From the NCBI RefSeq assembly GCF_014651675.1, contig NZ_BMXI01000021.1, positions 17,050-81,049 on the forward strand: DNA of 64,000 bases, written 5' to 3'. Of the stretch, positions 1 to 8,467 are shown piece by piece; position 1 is the stretch's first letter; every line of letters starts with the position of its first letter. The notes below the pieces were generated by a model. It was not told the DNA's origin. It saw nothing but the letters and a program-made list of their open reading frames with translations, and ran no database searches. The translations under genes and the position numbers were made by a program. Origin of the DNA: Roseibacillus persicicus. GTDB lineage: Bacteria > Verrucomicrobiota > Verrucomicrobiia > Verrucomicrobiales > Akkermansiaceae.

Positions 1-841
1 CTTGTGGAGCGTCGAGGTTGTAGTTACGCTTCACCTTCACCCCGGCAATATTCTCAACGATATCAAGAAGACCGTTGATAGTAACCAATTCACTCCGCCC
101 AAGGTTGAGGGGGTCAGTTACGTCGGATGCCATGAGCTTGTCGATTCCGGTCACACAGTCATCGATATACATGAAGGAGCGAGTTTGCTCCCCGTCTCCC
201 CAAATCTCCATCTCAAGCTGACCCTTATCGATGCACTCAATGACCTTGCGGCACATCGCGGCAGGCGCCTTCTCGCGACCACCATCCCATGTTCCGAAGG
301 GTCCATAGACGTTGTGGAAACGGTAAACCTTGGAGATGAAGTTGAAATCTTCTTCGAAATTCTTACAGAGACGCTCGGAGAACAACTTCTCCCAACCATA
401 ACCATTCTCAGGCATTGCTGGATAAGCATCCTCCTCCTTAAGAGCGATAACTGCCGCATCAGTTTGCTTGAAATCCGGATAAATGCAGGCGCTGGAGCTG
501 TAGAAATAATCCTTCACGCCCTGCTCCTTGGCAGCCATGAGCATGTGGGTATTAATCAAAACACTGAGCATGCAAAGCGAACGGTTATTCTCGATGAATC
601 CCATCCCCCCCATATTACAAGCAAGATTGTAGACCTCATCACAGCCTTCCATCACCTTGAAGCAGGCGTCCTTCTCCTCCATATTAGCGGAGATGTTCTC
701 GGCGTCTTCATGAAGCTGATACCACTCACTCAAAGGCTTGATGTCAGCGATAACGACTTGGTTGCCGCGTTCGAGATGGCTCTTCGCGAGATGGCCACCG
801 ATGAATCCTCCACCGCCGGCGATTAATACTTTCTTACTCAT
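1..841 (-). CDS. GDP-mannose 3,5-epimerase, 3' end beyond the window
   Basis: NAD-dependent extended short-chain dehydrogenase/reductase that would convert GDP-D-mannose to GDP-L-galactose/GDP-gulose as a cytoplasmic sugar donor for exopolysaccharide. Read on the minus strand from ATG at 839-841: the N-terminus MSKKVLIAGGGGFIGGHLAK carries the GxxGxxG nucleotide-binding loop. Then follow NMGGMGFIE, SSSACIYPDFKQ, the YGWEK catalytic Tyr/Lys and FHNVYGPFGTWDGGREKAPA, all typical of the plant-type GDP-mannose 3,5-epimerase and not of ordinary UDP-glucose 4-epimerases. About 280 residues are in the window; the C-terminal part runs off the left edge. It is the first structural gene after the GbsR-like and NusG-like genes, so it is probably the leading gene of a polysaccharide operon. 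Family call is strong; substrate is inferred. Confidence 0.9.
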   Translation of the reverse strand, partial: MSKKVLIAGGGGFIGGHLAKSHLERGNQVVIADIKPLSEWYQLHEDAENISANMEEKDACFKVMEGCDEVYNLACNMGGMGFIENNRSLCMLSVLINTHMLMAAKEQGVKDYFYSSSACIYPDFKQTDAAVIALKEEDAYPAMPENGYGWEKLFSERLCKNFEEDFNFISKVYRFHNVYGPFGTWDGGREKAPAAMCRKVIECIDKGQLEMEIWGDGEQTRSFMYIDDCVTGIDKLMASDVTDPLNLGRSELVTINGLLDIVENIAGVKVKRNYNLDAPQ

Positions 842-859
842 TAGTTGTCTTCTGGGGTA

Positions 860-889
860 AACTGTCAGTCTTTAAGATTGAACTGTCAG
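860..889. repeat. Two direct repeats AACTGTCAG, 21 bp apart
   Basis: AACTGTCAG occurs at 860-868 and again at 881-889, a start-to-start distance of 21 bp (two DNA turns). Both lie in the 5' leader of the epimerase gene, 19-48 bp upstream of its ATG. This could be a tandem binding site for a regulator, but nothing else identifies it. Confidence 0.4.
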
Positions 890-1000
890 GGGACATTGAT
901 TTTACGCATGCGTCCGCCATTGGTCAATCTTCGAAAAAGAGACCTGAGGAAAGCTTTGCCTATCGCGCAGCACGGCTCCCATAAATAACACTGGGGAGAT

Positions 1001-1020
1001 GAGTTCAATAAAAAATGAAC
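1001..1020. promoter_or_regulatory. Palindrome GTTCA-N8-TGAAC, candidate operator site 1
   Basis: Arms GTTCA (1003-1007) and TGAAC (1016-1020) are separated by an A-rich 8-bp spacer, with GA preceding the left arm. The site lies between the NusG-like stop codon and the epimerase gene. Site 2 at 2109-2128 is identical at 15 of 20 positions, the five differences all being in the spacer (A-run here, T-run there). A shared operator for the neighbouring GbsR-like regulator is the simplest reading; an RNA hairpin is the alternative. Confidence 0.5.
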
Positions 1021-1029
1021 CAAGTTAGG

Positions 1030-1581
1030 TCAGCTGGCTTTTTCCCGGACCAAGAGAGAGTAAATGTCGAGCTCAACGGGCCGGGTTTCTCCCATCATTT
1101 CCAGCAAAACCTGAACTCGCTCTTTCGAGGGCAAGACCTCCACCACAACCCCCCCTACCCCACGGAACGCCCCGTCGACGAGCTCGACCTCATCACCGAC
1201 TCCCAACTTCTTCTCGATTGTCAGAATTGCCTCATCTTGCTCCTCAACGGTAAACTCTTGCCTGAGCTCGCTGACGAACTTTTCTGAAACCGGCGGGAGC
1301 ACCCTTCCAAATTGCACCGCCCCGCTTACACCGTTCAAATGTAATAAGTCACGCAAATGGGTGGGCACGTCAAACTTAGCCAAAAAATATCCAGGAAAGA
1401 GTGGCTCTACCCACCAGATAACCCCGCGACGAGTCGGCTTTTTGAATTTGATCCGTGGACAAAACACTTCGATTTCACTGCCGAAATGATGCCGCACAGT
1501 CGTCGCCGCGATATGCTCTCGCTTGGTCTGGGTCCGGAGACAGTACCATTGCGGATTATACTCCGGAAGCTCTTCACTCAT
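1030..1581 (-). CDS. NusG/RfaH-like transcription antiterminator
   Basis: A specialised NusG paralogue that would bind RNA polymerase and keep it elongating through the long polysaccharide operon that follows. It has an N-terminal NGN domain (WYCLRTQTKREH near residue 12, then LFPGYFLAKF) and a C-terminal KOW domain (VGDEVELVDGAFRGVGGVVV). Start chosen at the ATG at 1581, which overlaps the TGA of the upstream GbsR-like gene by four bases; a longer form starting at 1635 would overlap that gene by 58 bp. About 183 residues, normal for the family. Linkage to a sugar-nucleotide gene, rather than to secE/rplK, marks it as the polysaccharide-dedicated (UpxY/LoaP/RfaH-like) type rather than housekeeping NusG. 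Confidence 0.9.
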   Translation of the reverse strand: MSEELPEYNPQWYCLRTQTKREHIAATTVRHHFGSEIEVFCPRIKFKKPTRRGVIWWVEPLFPGYFLAKFDVPTHLRDLLHLNGVSGAVQFGRVLPPVSEKFVSELRQEFTVEEQDEAILTIEKKLGVGDEVELVDGAFRGVGGVVVEVLPSKERVQVLLEMMGETRPVELDIYSLLVREKAS

Positions 1582-2081
1582 TCTCCTAGAAAACGTTGTA
1601 GAATTGGCAATACCATTTGGCCCCGTTGAGACCAACGCTCTAGCTTTCCGAGACGCTCTTGCACGAAAGCGCGCTGTTCTGGATCCTCTTCCAGCTCTGC
1701 AATCGATTGAAGACCATCTAGTTTCGCTTCGCCGCTCCGAAGATGAGGCCTGACCTGATTTCGAATAAAGCCGCCGACCAGACGCTTGAGATTTAAGTTC
1801 GCCTCAAAATAGTTTCGGCGGGAATCAGGTCCTTTCGCCTCGTTGAGAGCTCCCAGAGCTTTCAGCAAACTCAACCCTTGGCTTGCGGAACCCTTGCTAA
1901 TACCCAGACGCTCAACGAAATCCGCCTGCGATAGTGGCTTCTGCGAGATAAAAAGGAGCCCATAGATTTCGCCGACTGAAGGAGGTAATCCCAAGACACG
2001 CACTCCATCGCAAAAATAAGCGATTGTGGCGCTCTCCATTTCGGTGAGACCGGATTCAGAACTAGCAACAGCTTCCGACAT
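1578..2081 (-). CDS. GbsR/MarR-like winged-helix regulator
   Basis: Cytoplasmic DNA-binding regulator of the GbsR (COG1510) branch of MarR-like proteins. The helix-turn-helix segment is clear: GLPPSVGEIYGLLFISQKP, then LGISKGSASQGLSLLKALGA, a near-diagnostic GbsR signature. The C-terminal half is helical and charged. Start placed at the ATG at 2081 (MSEAVASSES); upstream ORF codons run into the end of dnaE. Its stop overlaps the NusG-like start (ATGA), so the two are translationally coupled. It lies 47 bp downstream of dnaE, with a palindrome in that gap. Probably controls the polysaccharide operon and itself (inference). Confidence 0.87.
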   Translation of the reverse strand: MSEAVASSESGLTEMESATIAYFCDGVRVLGLPPSVGEIYGLLFISQKPLSQADFVERLGISKGSASQGLSLLKALGALNEAKGPDSRRNYFEANLNLKRLVGGFIRNQVRPHLRSGEAKLDGLQSIAELEEDPEQRAFVQERLGKLERWSQRGQMVLPILQRFLGE

Positions 2082-2108
2082 GTCCGGACGCTGGCAAAAA
2101 GACTTCAA

Positions 2109-2130
2109 GAGTTCAATATTTTTTGAACTC
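2109..2130. promoter_or_regulatory. Palindrome GTTCA-N8-TGAAC, candidate operator site 2
   Basis: Perfect 8-bp arms GAGTTCAA (2109-2116) and TTGAACTC (2123-2130) around a 6-nt T-rich centre. It overlaps the dnaE stop codon and lies 28 bp upstream of the GbsR-like ATG. It matches site 1 (1001-1020) in both arms and in spacing, which favours a protein-binding site; a weak terminator for dnaE is possible because a T5 tract follows about 10 nt later on the minus strand. Confidence 0.55.
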
Positions 2131-5100
2131 AACTCGCCCAACGCCCGATTGCAGCCTCCAATTCCGGACCAGCTTTGACCCAATATTCCTCCCCCACTTC
2201 GACGGTGGCTCTTTTGCCCGCACCATTGAGAACGTGAAGATAAACAGGGGTGCGCCCAGGATGAAGCGCCAGGACATCCCGAATTTGTTCCAAATCTTTG
2301 CGACTGTTTCGAGCAACCCTCACTTGTAGCTCCAAAGCGGCCTTTTTCGCCCCCGCTTTACTCTTTGCAGGCTTCAGCTCCCGGAATTCACTGCCGGTCA
2401 GTCGGCGTTGCTCGGTTCGATCGTCAATATTGATGGCGGCCTTGAATTTAATAATCTGGCCCGCCTCCATCAATCCGGCTTCGCGTGCCGGCGAGTAACT
2501 CTCCGCCCAGCACATCAACTCCCGGCTCCCGGTGAAATCTTCCACGACGAGAATCCCGAACGGCTTGCCCATCTTGGTGGTGCGGTGCTCGACGCTGCGA
2601 ATCATTCCGGCGAAAACGAATCGCTTCCGACGGTCGATCTTGCCCCGCCCGTCGGTCAAATCCAATTCGTCAACTAGCCCCAACTGCTCAAACTTGTCGG
2701 AGTCAATGAGGCCACGGAATTTATCCAGCGGGTGACCTGTGACGTAGAATCCGAGGAGCTCTTTTTCCTGCTCCAGGCGCTCTTCCTTGGGCCACTCGGC
2801 CACCGCCGGCACTCCAGCTTCGGCAGCGGGCTCCGGAGATCCGGCAAAGTCCATGGTGTCGAAAAGCGCGCCCTGTCCTGCCGCCTTGTCCCGTTGGGCG
2901 GAACTAGCAGAAGCGACCACCAGCTCGAGACGCCCACACATTCCGGCCCGGGTTTCGCCCGTCCAATCGAGAGCCCCCGCCTTTGCGAGATTTTCCAGAA
3001 TTCGTTTGTTGACGATCTTGGAGTCCAGGCGATTGGTGAAATCCTCCAAAGAAGCGAAGGGACCGTCCGCCTCGCGGCATTGAATGGAACGCGCCATGGC
3101 GGCCTCCCCCACGTTCTTAATCGCGGCCAAACCGTAGCGAATCGCCAGGCGTCCGCCCGCCTCTTCAGGGGCAAAGCGCAATTGGGAGCGATTCAGATCC
3201 GGAGGCAAAATCTCAATCCCCATGCGGTGACATTCCGCGACGAAAACCCCGATTTTGTCGGTGTTGTTGATCTCGTTGGAAAGAAGAGCGGCCATGAACT
3301 CAACGGGGAAATTCGCCTTCAGATAGGCCGTCCAATAGGAAATGTGCCCGTAACAAGCGGAGTGGGACTTGTTGAAACCGTAACCCGCAAAGCTGGCAAT
3401 TTTGTCGAAGATTCGGTTGGCCAGCTTAGCATCGATATCATTGACCTCCTTGGCACCCTTCACGAACAAATCTCGCTGCTTGGCCATCTCGGAAGCCTTT
3501 TTCTTACCCATCGCCCGCCGCAGAATATCCGCACCACCGAGGGTATAACCCGCGAGGATCTTGGCCGCATTCTGCACCTGCTCCTGATAAATCATGATGC
3601 CATAGGTGTCTCCGCAAATGGTCTCCAACAAGGGATGCTCGTAGGCCACTTTTTTGCGCCCTTCCTTCACCTCAATCATCTCATCGATGAACTGCATCGC
3701 ACCCGGTCGATAGAGCGCGAGAAGGTCAATAATGTCTTCGATCCTGCGTACTCCGTAGCGCTTGCAGGTCTCGGTCATACCACCGGACTCCAGCTGGAAA
3801 ACCCCCATCGTCTCGCCTCGATCCAAAAGGTCGAAAGTCGGCTGATCCTCGAGAGAAATCGTGCGGATATCGAAATCGGGGGTGTGCTTGTGGATATGCC
3901 CCACCGCATCCTGAATCACGGTCAAGTTTTTCAGTCCCAAAAAGTCCATTTTCAGCAGCCCCACCTCGGTGATGGCCCCCATGTCGTATTGGGTAACCAC
4001 CTCACCCTCGTTGCCTCGGGTCAGCGGCACGTGCTCGTCCAGGTCCCGGTCGCCAATCACCACCCCCGCCGCGTGAATCCCGACGTTTCGGGTCAGGCCT
4101 TCGAGCTTCAAGGCGTGGTCCCAGAGCTCGCGATAGGTGCTGCTGCCCTCGATCATCTCCCGCAGCTCCTCCTTGGCCTCATATTCGCCCGCCAACTTGA
4201 CCCCCGGCTTGGTCTCAATCATCTTGGCCAGTTTGTCACCATCGCCGTAGCTCAGGCCCATCACGCGCGAAATATCCCGCAGGACACTCTTCGCGCCCAA
4301 GGTCCCGTAAGTAATGATGTGGGAGACGCAGCGCTCGCCATATTTTTGCCGCACATACTCGATCACCTCGGCCCGGCGGCTTTGGCAAAAGTCAATATCG
4401 ACATCGGGAGGGCTCACCCGCTCCGGGTTGAGGAATCGTTCGAACAGGAGCCCGAACCGCATCGGACAAATATCCGTAATCGCTAGAGTATAAGCAACCA
4501 AGGAACCCGCTGCCGAACCACGGCCTGGTCCCACCGGAATCCCCTGGTCCCGCCCCCATTGAATGAAGTCCGCGGTAATTAGGAAGTAACTGGCGAATCC
4601 CAACTGGTTGATAATGCCAATCTCGTAGTCGAGGCGGTCCTCGAGCACCTTTTGCATTTCCTCCGGCGATTTTTCGAGATACTTGGCCAACTGCTCCAAG
4701 CGGCCGTCGGCATAGCGCTCCTCCATGCCCTCTACACAAACTTTTCGAAAATACTCCTCCCGGGGCGAACCATCGGGGGCATCGAACTGAGGATACTTTT
4801 CGGAACTGGTGGCATCCAGGTGCAGGACCACATTACAGCGCTCCGCAATCTCCAAGGTCGCATCGCAGGCTCCGGGATAATCGGCAAAAAGCTCCCGCAT
4901 CTCCTCGGCAGTCTTGAAGTAGACCTCAGGCGAATAGCGCATCCGATCGGAGTCGAAGAGCAGCTTGCCGGTGCCGATGCAAATCATCACATCGTGAGAC
5001 TCATGGTCATCACGATTCATGAAGTGAACGTCATTCGCGGCCACGAGCTTGAGCCCCCGTTCGGCGGCCAGCTTCACCAAGACCGGGCGCACCGTGTTCT

Positions 5101-5659
5101 GGTCCTCGAGACCGTGATCGTGAATCTCTACGTAAAAATTCTCTTTCCCGAAGATCTCCTCCAGCTCGATCAAGGTCTCGCGCGCCTTGTCCTCCTGCCC
5201 CTTCAAGATCCATTCGTTCACCGGTCCGCTGATGCAGCCGCTCAAACAAATGATGCCCTCCGAGAACTCGCGCAGGACATCCCGATCGACCCTCGGCTTG
5301 CCGTAGTAGAGCCCATCGAGGTGCCCCCGGGTGACCAACTTGGTGAGATTCTGCCAGCCGGTTTCATTCTCGGCTAAGAGGGTCAAGTGGGTCGCTCGCT
5401 TGCGCCCGGGAACCTCCTTTTTGTCCTCTAGGGAAAAGGGAGCCAGATAGATCTCGCAGCCGAAGATGGGCTTCACTCCCGCCTCCTGGCATTTGAGGAA
5501 AAAATTGACCGCCCCGTAAAGGTTTCCGTGGTCGGTCATCGCCACCGCGGGCATCCCCAATTCCGCAGCCCGCTGGGCCAAATCCTTGATGCGAACCGCT
5601 CCGTCGAGAGTCGAATACTCAGTGTGCAAGTGGAGGTGAACAAAGGAATCGGATGACAT
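2129..5659 (-). CDS. dnaE: DNA polymerase III alpha subunit
   Basis: Replicative polymerase catalytic subunit, about 1176 residues, usual length for DnaE1. The N-terminal PHP domain starts with SFVHLHLHTEYSTLDG and MTDHGNLYG. The palm contains PVGPGRGSAAGSLVAY and PPDVDIDF with catalytic aspartates; a further part carries YGIMIYQEQV and the tandem HhH region; the OB domain (FVFAGMIRSVEHR, FGILVVEDFTG) is near the C-terminus. Start set at the ATG at 5659, immediately before the conserved PHP strand; in-frame codons upstream to 5890 have no family resemblance. It follows recN and a RimB-like gene on the same strand after a 436-bp gap containing hairpins. Confidence 0.97.
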   Translation of the reverse strand: MSSDSFVHLHLHTEYSTLDGAVRIKDLAQRAAELGMPAVAMTDHGNLYGAVNFFLKCQEAGVKPIFGCEIYLAPFSLEDKKEVPGRKRATHLTLLAENETGWQNLTKLVTRGHLDGLYYGKPRVDRDVLREFSEGIICLSGCISGPVNEWILKGQEDKARETLIELEEIFGKENFYVEIHDHGLEDQNTVRPVLVKLAAERGLKLVAANDVHFMNRDDHESHDVMICIGTGKLLFDSDRMRYSPEVYFKTAEEMRELFADYPGACDATLEIAERCNVVLHLDATSSEKYPQFDAPDGSPREEYFRKVCVEGMEERYADGRLEQLAKYLEKSPEEMQKVLEDRLDYEIGIINQLGFASYFLITADFIQWGRDQGIPVGPGRGSAAGSLVAYTLAITDICPMRFGLLFERFLNPERVSPPDVDIDFCQSRRAEVIEYVRQKYGERCVSHIITYGTLGAKSVLRDISRVMGLSYGDGDKLAKMIETKPGVKLAGEYEAKEELREMIEGSSTYRELWDHALKLEGLTRNVGIHAAGVVIGDRDLDEHVPLTRGNEGEVVTQYDMGAITEVGLLKMDFLGLKNLTVIQDAVGHIHKHTPDFDIRTISLEDQPTFDLLDRGETMGVFQLESGGMTETCKRYGVRRIEDIIDLLALYRPGAMQFIDEMIEVKEGRKKVAYEHPLLETICGDTYGIMIYQEQVQNAAKILAGYTLGGADILRRAMGKKKASEMAKQRDLFVKGAKEVNDIDAKLANRIFDKIASFAGYGFNKSHSACYGHISYWTAYLKANFPVEFMAALLSNEINNTDKIGVFVAECHRMGIEILPPDLNRSQLRFAPEEAGGRLAIRYGLAAIKNVGEAAMARSIQCREADGPFASLEDFTNRLDSKIVNKRILENLAKAGALDWTGETRAGMCGRLELVVASASSAQRDKAAGQGALFDTMDFAGSPEPAAEAGVPAVAEWPKEERLEQEKELLGFYVTGHPLDKFRGLIDSDKFEQLGLVDELDLTDGRGKIDRRKRFVFAGMIRSVEHRTTKMGKPFGILVVEDFTGSRELMCWAESYSPAREAGLMEAGQIIKFKAAINIDDRTEQRRLTGSEFRELKPAKSKAGAKKAALELQVRVARNSRKDLEQIRDVLALHPGRTPVYLHVLNGAGKRATVEVGEEYWVKAGPELEAAIGRWAS

Positions 5660-6095
5660 TGCGATTGAACTTAGTGAACCCACCCCGCGAGGCAAGCACG
5701 AGCCTCGGCTTAAATGATCAAGGAGCACGGGCGTCCCCGCCAGTGAACCCTTGATCAGATGTCGAGGCAGGGCTCTCAAGCTAGAATCAGCTCCTACGAA
5801 GCAGGATACCTGCCGCAAAGAGCGGAAAGAGGTCAGTGGCGCACGCCTCCCGGCGAGGGATTGTACCGGGGTCTTTCCAGACTCCGGCACTACAAGAGAC
5901 TGGAATGTCTCTTGCCCGTTCCCACGTCAGAGATATGCGTTACTTTCGGGGAATTGGTTCGTTGGAGCGAGCTGAAAACTCGTGGTCCGTGCCGGAACGA
6001 AGGTAGCGCCATGGAGCCAACTTTTCCGCTGCTCATCGATCGATGGCTTGTCGGTGCTCGACTTGACTGGGGACGCAGATGAACAGGCGAGACGC
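5660..6095. other. 436-bp intergenic region upstream of dnaE with several hairpins
   Basis: No convincing protein is encoded here. Three inverted repeats stand out: TGATCAAGG (5715-5723) with CCTTGATCA (5749-5757), whose interior can also pair; CCGGGGTC with GACTCCGG near 5873-5888, needing one G-U pair that is allowed only in plus-strand RNA; and CAAGAGAC (5893-5900) with GTCTCTTG (5907-5914). None is followed by a good T tract on either strand. This could be a structured leader of dnaE or a plus-strand small RNA. No match to tmRNA, RNase P RNA, SRP RNA or a tRNA was recognised. Confidence 0.4.
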
Positions 6096-6644
6096 CTATT
6101 CTCCTTGCTGATTTTCTTTGCGCTTTCGCTTCCAGTGCTTGCCAGTGAGATCCCCTTGCGAGCCGAGCAAATGACTTTGTGAGGTGTCGACGACAAAGCG
6201 ACGACTGAGGGCGCGACGACCGATGAGAAGCGGGAAAGTCATCTCCGAGCGGTCTGCCAGGCTCACCAAGACCGGCCACTCCAATCCCCGTGGAGTGCGA
6301 AACTTCGTGCGGAGAAAGTAGCGCTCCCGAGCCTCCCCGTTCGAACTCTTCACTCTTTTGCGAAAGGCCACTTCGCACTGACAGGCCACCTCCCGTCCAT
6401 CCTGGGAGTGGGTGATGAAGCGGACCCACTCCTCATCTTCCCTCATGAAGGCCTCCACTTGTTCAGCGTGGAGACTGGAACGGTAGGCTCCGGTATCGAT
6501 TTTCCCGTGCAGGGCCGAAACTCCGAGCTGCGGGAGGCCGATCCATTCACGACGACCGATGACCAACATTTCCTTGGGCGAACGGTCCTTTCCCCACACC
6601 GCCTCAGCCTGTTTTTCGATTCGGGCAATTCGATAGTCTTTCAT
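6096..6644 (-). CDS. RimB/retropepsin-like ATP-dependent zinc protease family protein
   Basis: Small protein of the COG4067/PF05618 family, a retropepsin-like fold that includes RimB of the RimK system. Visible hallmarks are IGRREWIGLPQLG and KIDTGAYRSSLHA, with the DTGA aspartate as the presumed catalytic residue. The C-terminus is basic (KHWKRKRKENQQ). The start at 6644 lies 12 bp after the recN stop; a shorter start at MLVIGRREW (6569) would still keep the domain. No rimK is nearby, so the partner and substrate are unknown. It sits between recN and dnaE on the same strand. Confidence 0.82.
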   Translation of the reverse strand: MKDYRIARIEKQAEAVWGKDRSPKEMLVIGRREWIGLPQLGVSALHGKIDTGAYRSSLHAEQVEAFMREDEEWVRFITHSQDGREVACQCEVAFRKRVKSSNGEARERYFLRTKFRTPRGLEWPVLVSLADRSEMTFPLLIGRRALSRRFVVDTSQSHLLGSQGDLTGKHWKRKRKENQQGE

Positions 6645-6656
6645 CGCGGTCAGTTT

Positions 6657-8309
6657 CTACGGTTTTTCCAAAAGTTTGCGAGCCATGGATTTGGCCTCTT
6701 TGCCTCCGCTGCCCAGCATGCGCACCAACTCGTTGACCCGCTCATCGCCCGTGACCTCGCGCAAACGGGAAAAGGTCCGGCCTTTCTCCACCACTTTTTC
6801 AACGAGGTAGTGATTGGCTGCCACCGCCGCCACCTGCGGAAAGTGCGTGATACTGACGACTTGGTGCGCCTCACCCAGCCCGGCCATCTTACGACCAACT
6901 GCCGCCGCGACCTCGCCACCCACATTGGCATCGATTTCGTCGAAGACCATGAGGGGGGTATTGTCTTTCTCAGCCAACGAACTCTTCACCGCCAACATCA
7001 CGCGGGCGAGCTCGCCGCTGGAACCCACCTTGCGCAGGGGCTTGAGGGGTTCGCCGGGGTTGGGGCCAAATTGAAATTCCACTTCCTCCAAGCCGTGAGG
7101 GCCAGCCTCCTTGCGCTTCTGCAACACAGCCTCGAACTCAGCCTGCTTGAACCCCAAGTCGCGCAAGTGGACCTTCACTTCCTTGGACAAGCGGGGTGCC
7201 CCCCTTTTCCGCAAGCGGCTGAGCTCCCGGCCTGCCGACTGAACCTTCACCTGCGCCTCATCCATGGCTTGACGCAGCTCGGCAAGACGTTCGCCTCGAT
7301 TCTCCATGGTATCCAGCTTGGCCGCAGCCGCGTCCCCTGTCGCAACCACGTCTTCCAGGGTGGGACCATACTTTCGCTTCAAAGACTCAAGAAGGTCGAC
7401 TCTCTCTTCCAACTCGCGGGCCTCGGCAGGATCGATCTCCAAATCCTCCAAATAATCCCTGACACTTCCTTCCAATTCCTCGAGTTCAACCAAAGCGGTT
7501 TCCAAGCCCGCGAAGCGTTCTTCGTTGCTCACATCCAATCGCTCAAGCTCGCGGGCCAATCGCTGCAGTTCGCCCAATTGCCCGACTACCCCACTATCGC
7601 CCGACAACAGCGCCACCGCTTCCCCCGACAACTCCGCCAAGCGCGCACCGTTGGAGACCTGCTGATAGCGCTCTTCCAACCCCTCCATTTCTTCCAAATT
7701 AATTTCCGCGCTTTCGATCTCGCCCAACTTGTGGCGAAGGAGCTCCAACTCGGAGTCACCCGCTTCCTCGGAGCTTCGCAGTTCCTCAAAGCTCTCCCTT
7801 GCATCGACGAACTCCCGCCACGCCGCGCGGTATTTGCGCAAGGCCTTATCGCCATCGGCATAAGCATCCAGCATTCCCAACTGTCGCTCGACCGAGTGCA
7901 GGCTCTGTTGCTCCCCCGGTCCATGCAGGTCCACCAGCCGATCCGCGAGCAACTTGAGAAGGTTCAAAGTGGCTGGCGAGTCGTTCACAAACTGGCGATT
8001 GCCTCTTTCCCCCACAACCCGGCGCACAATGAGCTGGCCGTCCTCACAAGGAGCCATTCCCGCGTCTTCCAGAAGGGCATCAATCGCGCTTGTATCAGCC
8101 AGATCGAAAACCGCCTCGACCGTGCATGCCGTTTCCCCGGTCCGAATCAACCCCTTGTCTGCCCGCTCGCCCAACACCAGCTTCAAAGCCCCGACAATCA
8201 CCGACTTCCCTGCTCCCGTCTCACCGGTCACCCCCACCAGCCCCCGACCGACTTCCCACACCAATTGATCGACCAAGGCGAGATTTTGAATTCTTAAAAT
8301 AGCTAGCAT
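6657..8309 (-). CDS. recN: DNA repair protein RecN
   Basis: SMC-like ATPase acting early in recombinational double-strand-break repair. The N-terminal Walker A is GVTGETGAGKS (about residues 27-37). There is a central long coiled coil rich in Glu/Leu/Arg, and a C-terminal half with VGSSGELARVMLA (ABC signature) followed by LMVFDEIDANVGG (Walker B). 550 residues is normal for RecN. First of a minus-strand group with the RimB-like gene and dnaE, and divergent from the GtrA gene. Nothing unusual seen. Confidence 0.97.
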   Translation of the reverse strand: MLAILRIQNLALVDQLVWEVGRGLVGVTGETGAGKSVIVGALKLVLGERADKGLIRTGETACTVEAVFDLADTSAIDALLEDAGMAPCEDGQLIVRRVVGERGNRQFVNDSPATLNLLKLLADRLVDLHGPGEQQSLHSVERQLGMLDAYADGDKALRKYRAAWREFVDARESFEELRSSEEAGDSELELLRHKLGEIESAEINLEEMEGLEERYQQVSNGARLAELSGEAVALLSGDSGVVGQLGELQRLARELERLDVSNEERFAGLETALVELEELEGSVRDYLEDLEIDPAEARELEERVDLLESLKRKYGPTLEDVVATGDAAAAKLDTMENRGERLAELRQAMDEAQVKVQSAGRELSRLRKRGAPRLSKEVKVHLRDLGFKQAEFEAVLQKRKEAGPHGLEEVEFQFGPNPGEPLKPLRKVGSSGELARVMLAVKSSLAEKDNTPLMVFDEIDANVGGEVAAAVGRKMAGLGEAHQVVSITHFPQVAAVAANHYLVEKVVEKGRTFSRLREVTGDERVNELVRMLGSGGKEAKSMARKLLEKP

Positions 8310-8467
8310 AGCGTTGCGAAATGATTCCGAGCGGGACTATTTCACCTCGCCTGACACTAGGCAACCCCTCGTAACGACTGTTCAAAAGAAAACCTATCGC
8401 AAGCCATACTTTTGAAGCCATTTTAGCCTTTGGCAGCAGGACGCGGCGAGATAGCGTCCCTCCGCCC

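Noticed and set aside
2109..2130. Simple terminator of dnaE
   Set aside because: The hairpin lacks a direct T tract and is matched in arms and spacing by the site at 1001-1020, so a protein-binding palindrome is preferred; not fully excluded.
2732..4486. Long plus-strand open frame opposite dnaE (584 codons)
   Set aside because: It is antisense to a full-length, clearly conserved dnaE; no family resemblance. High-GC codons on one strand produce such frames.
5660..6095. tmRNA, RNase P RNA, SRP RNA or tRNA in the dnaE upstream gap
   Set aside because: None of the conserved elements (T-loop GTTCRANYC, SRP tetraloop segment, RNase P core) was found by eye; only hairpins are present.
6408..8297. 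Long plus-strand open frame opposite recN (629 codons)
   Set aside because: Antisense to recN and the RimB-like gene; no recognisable protein.
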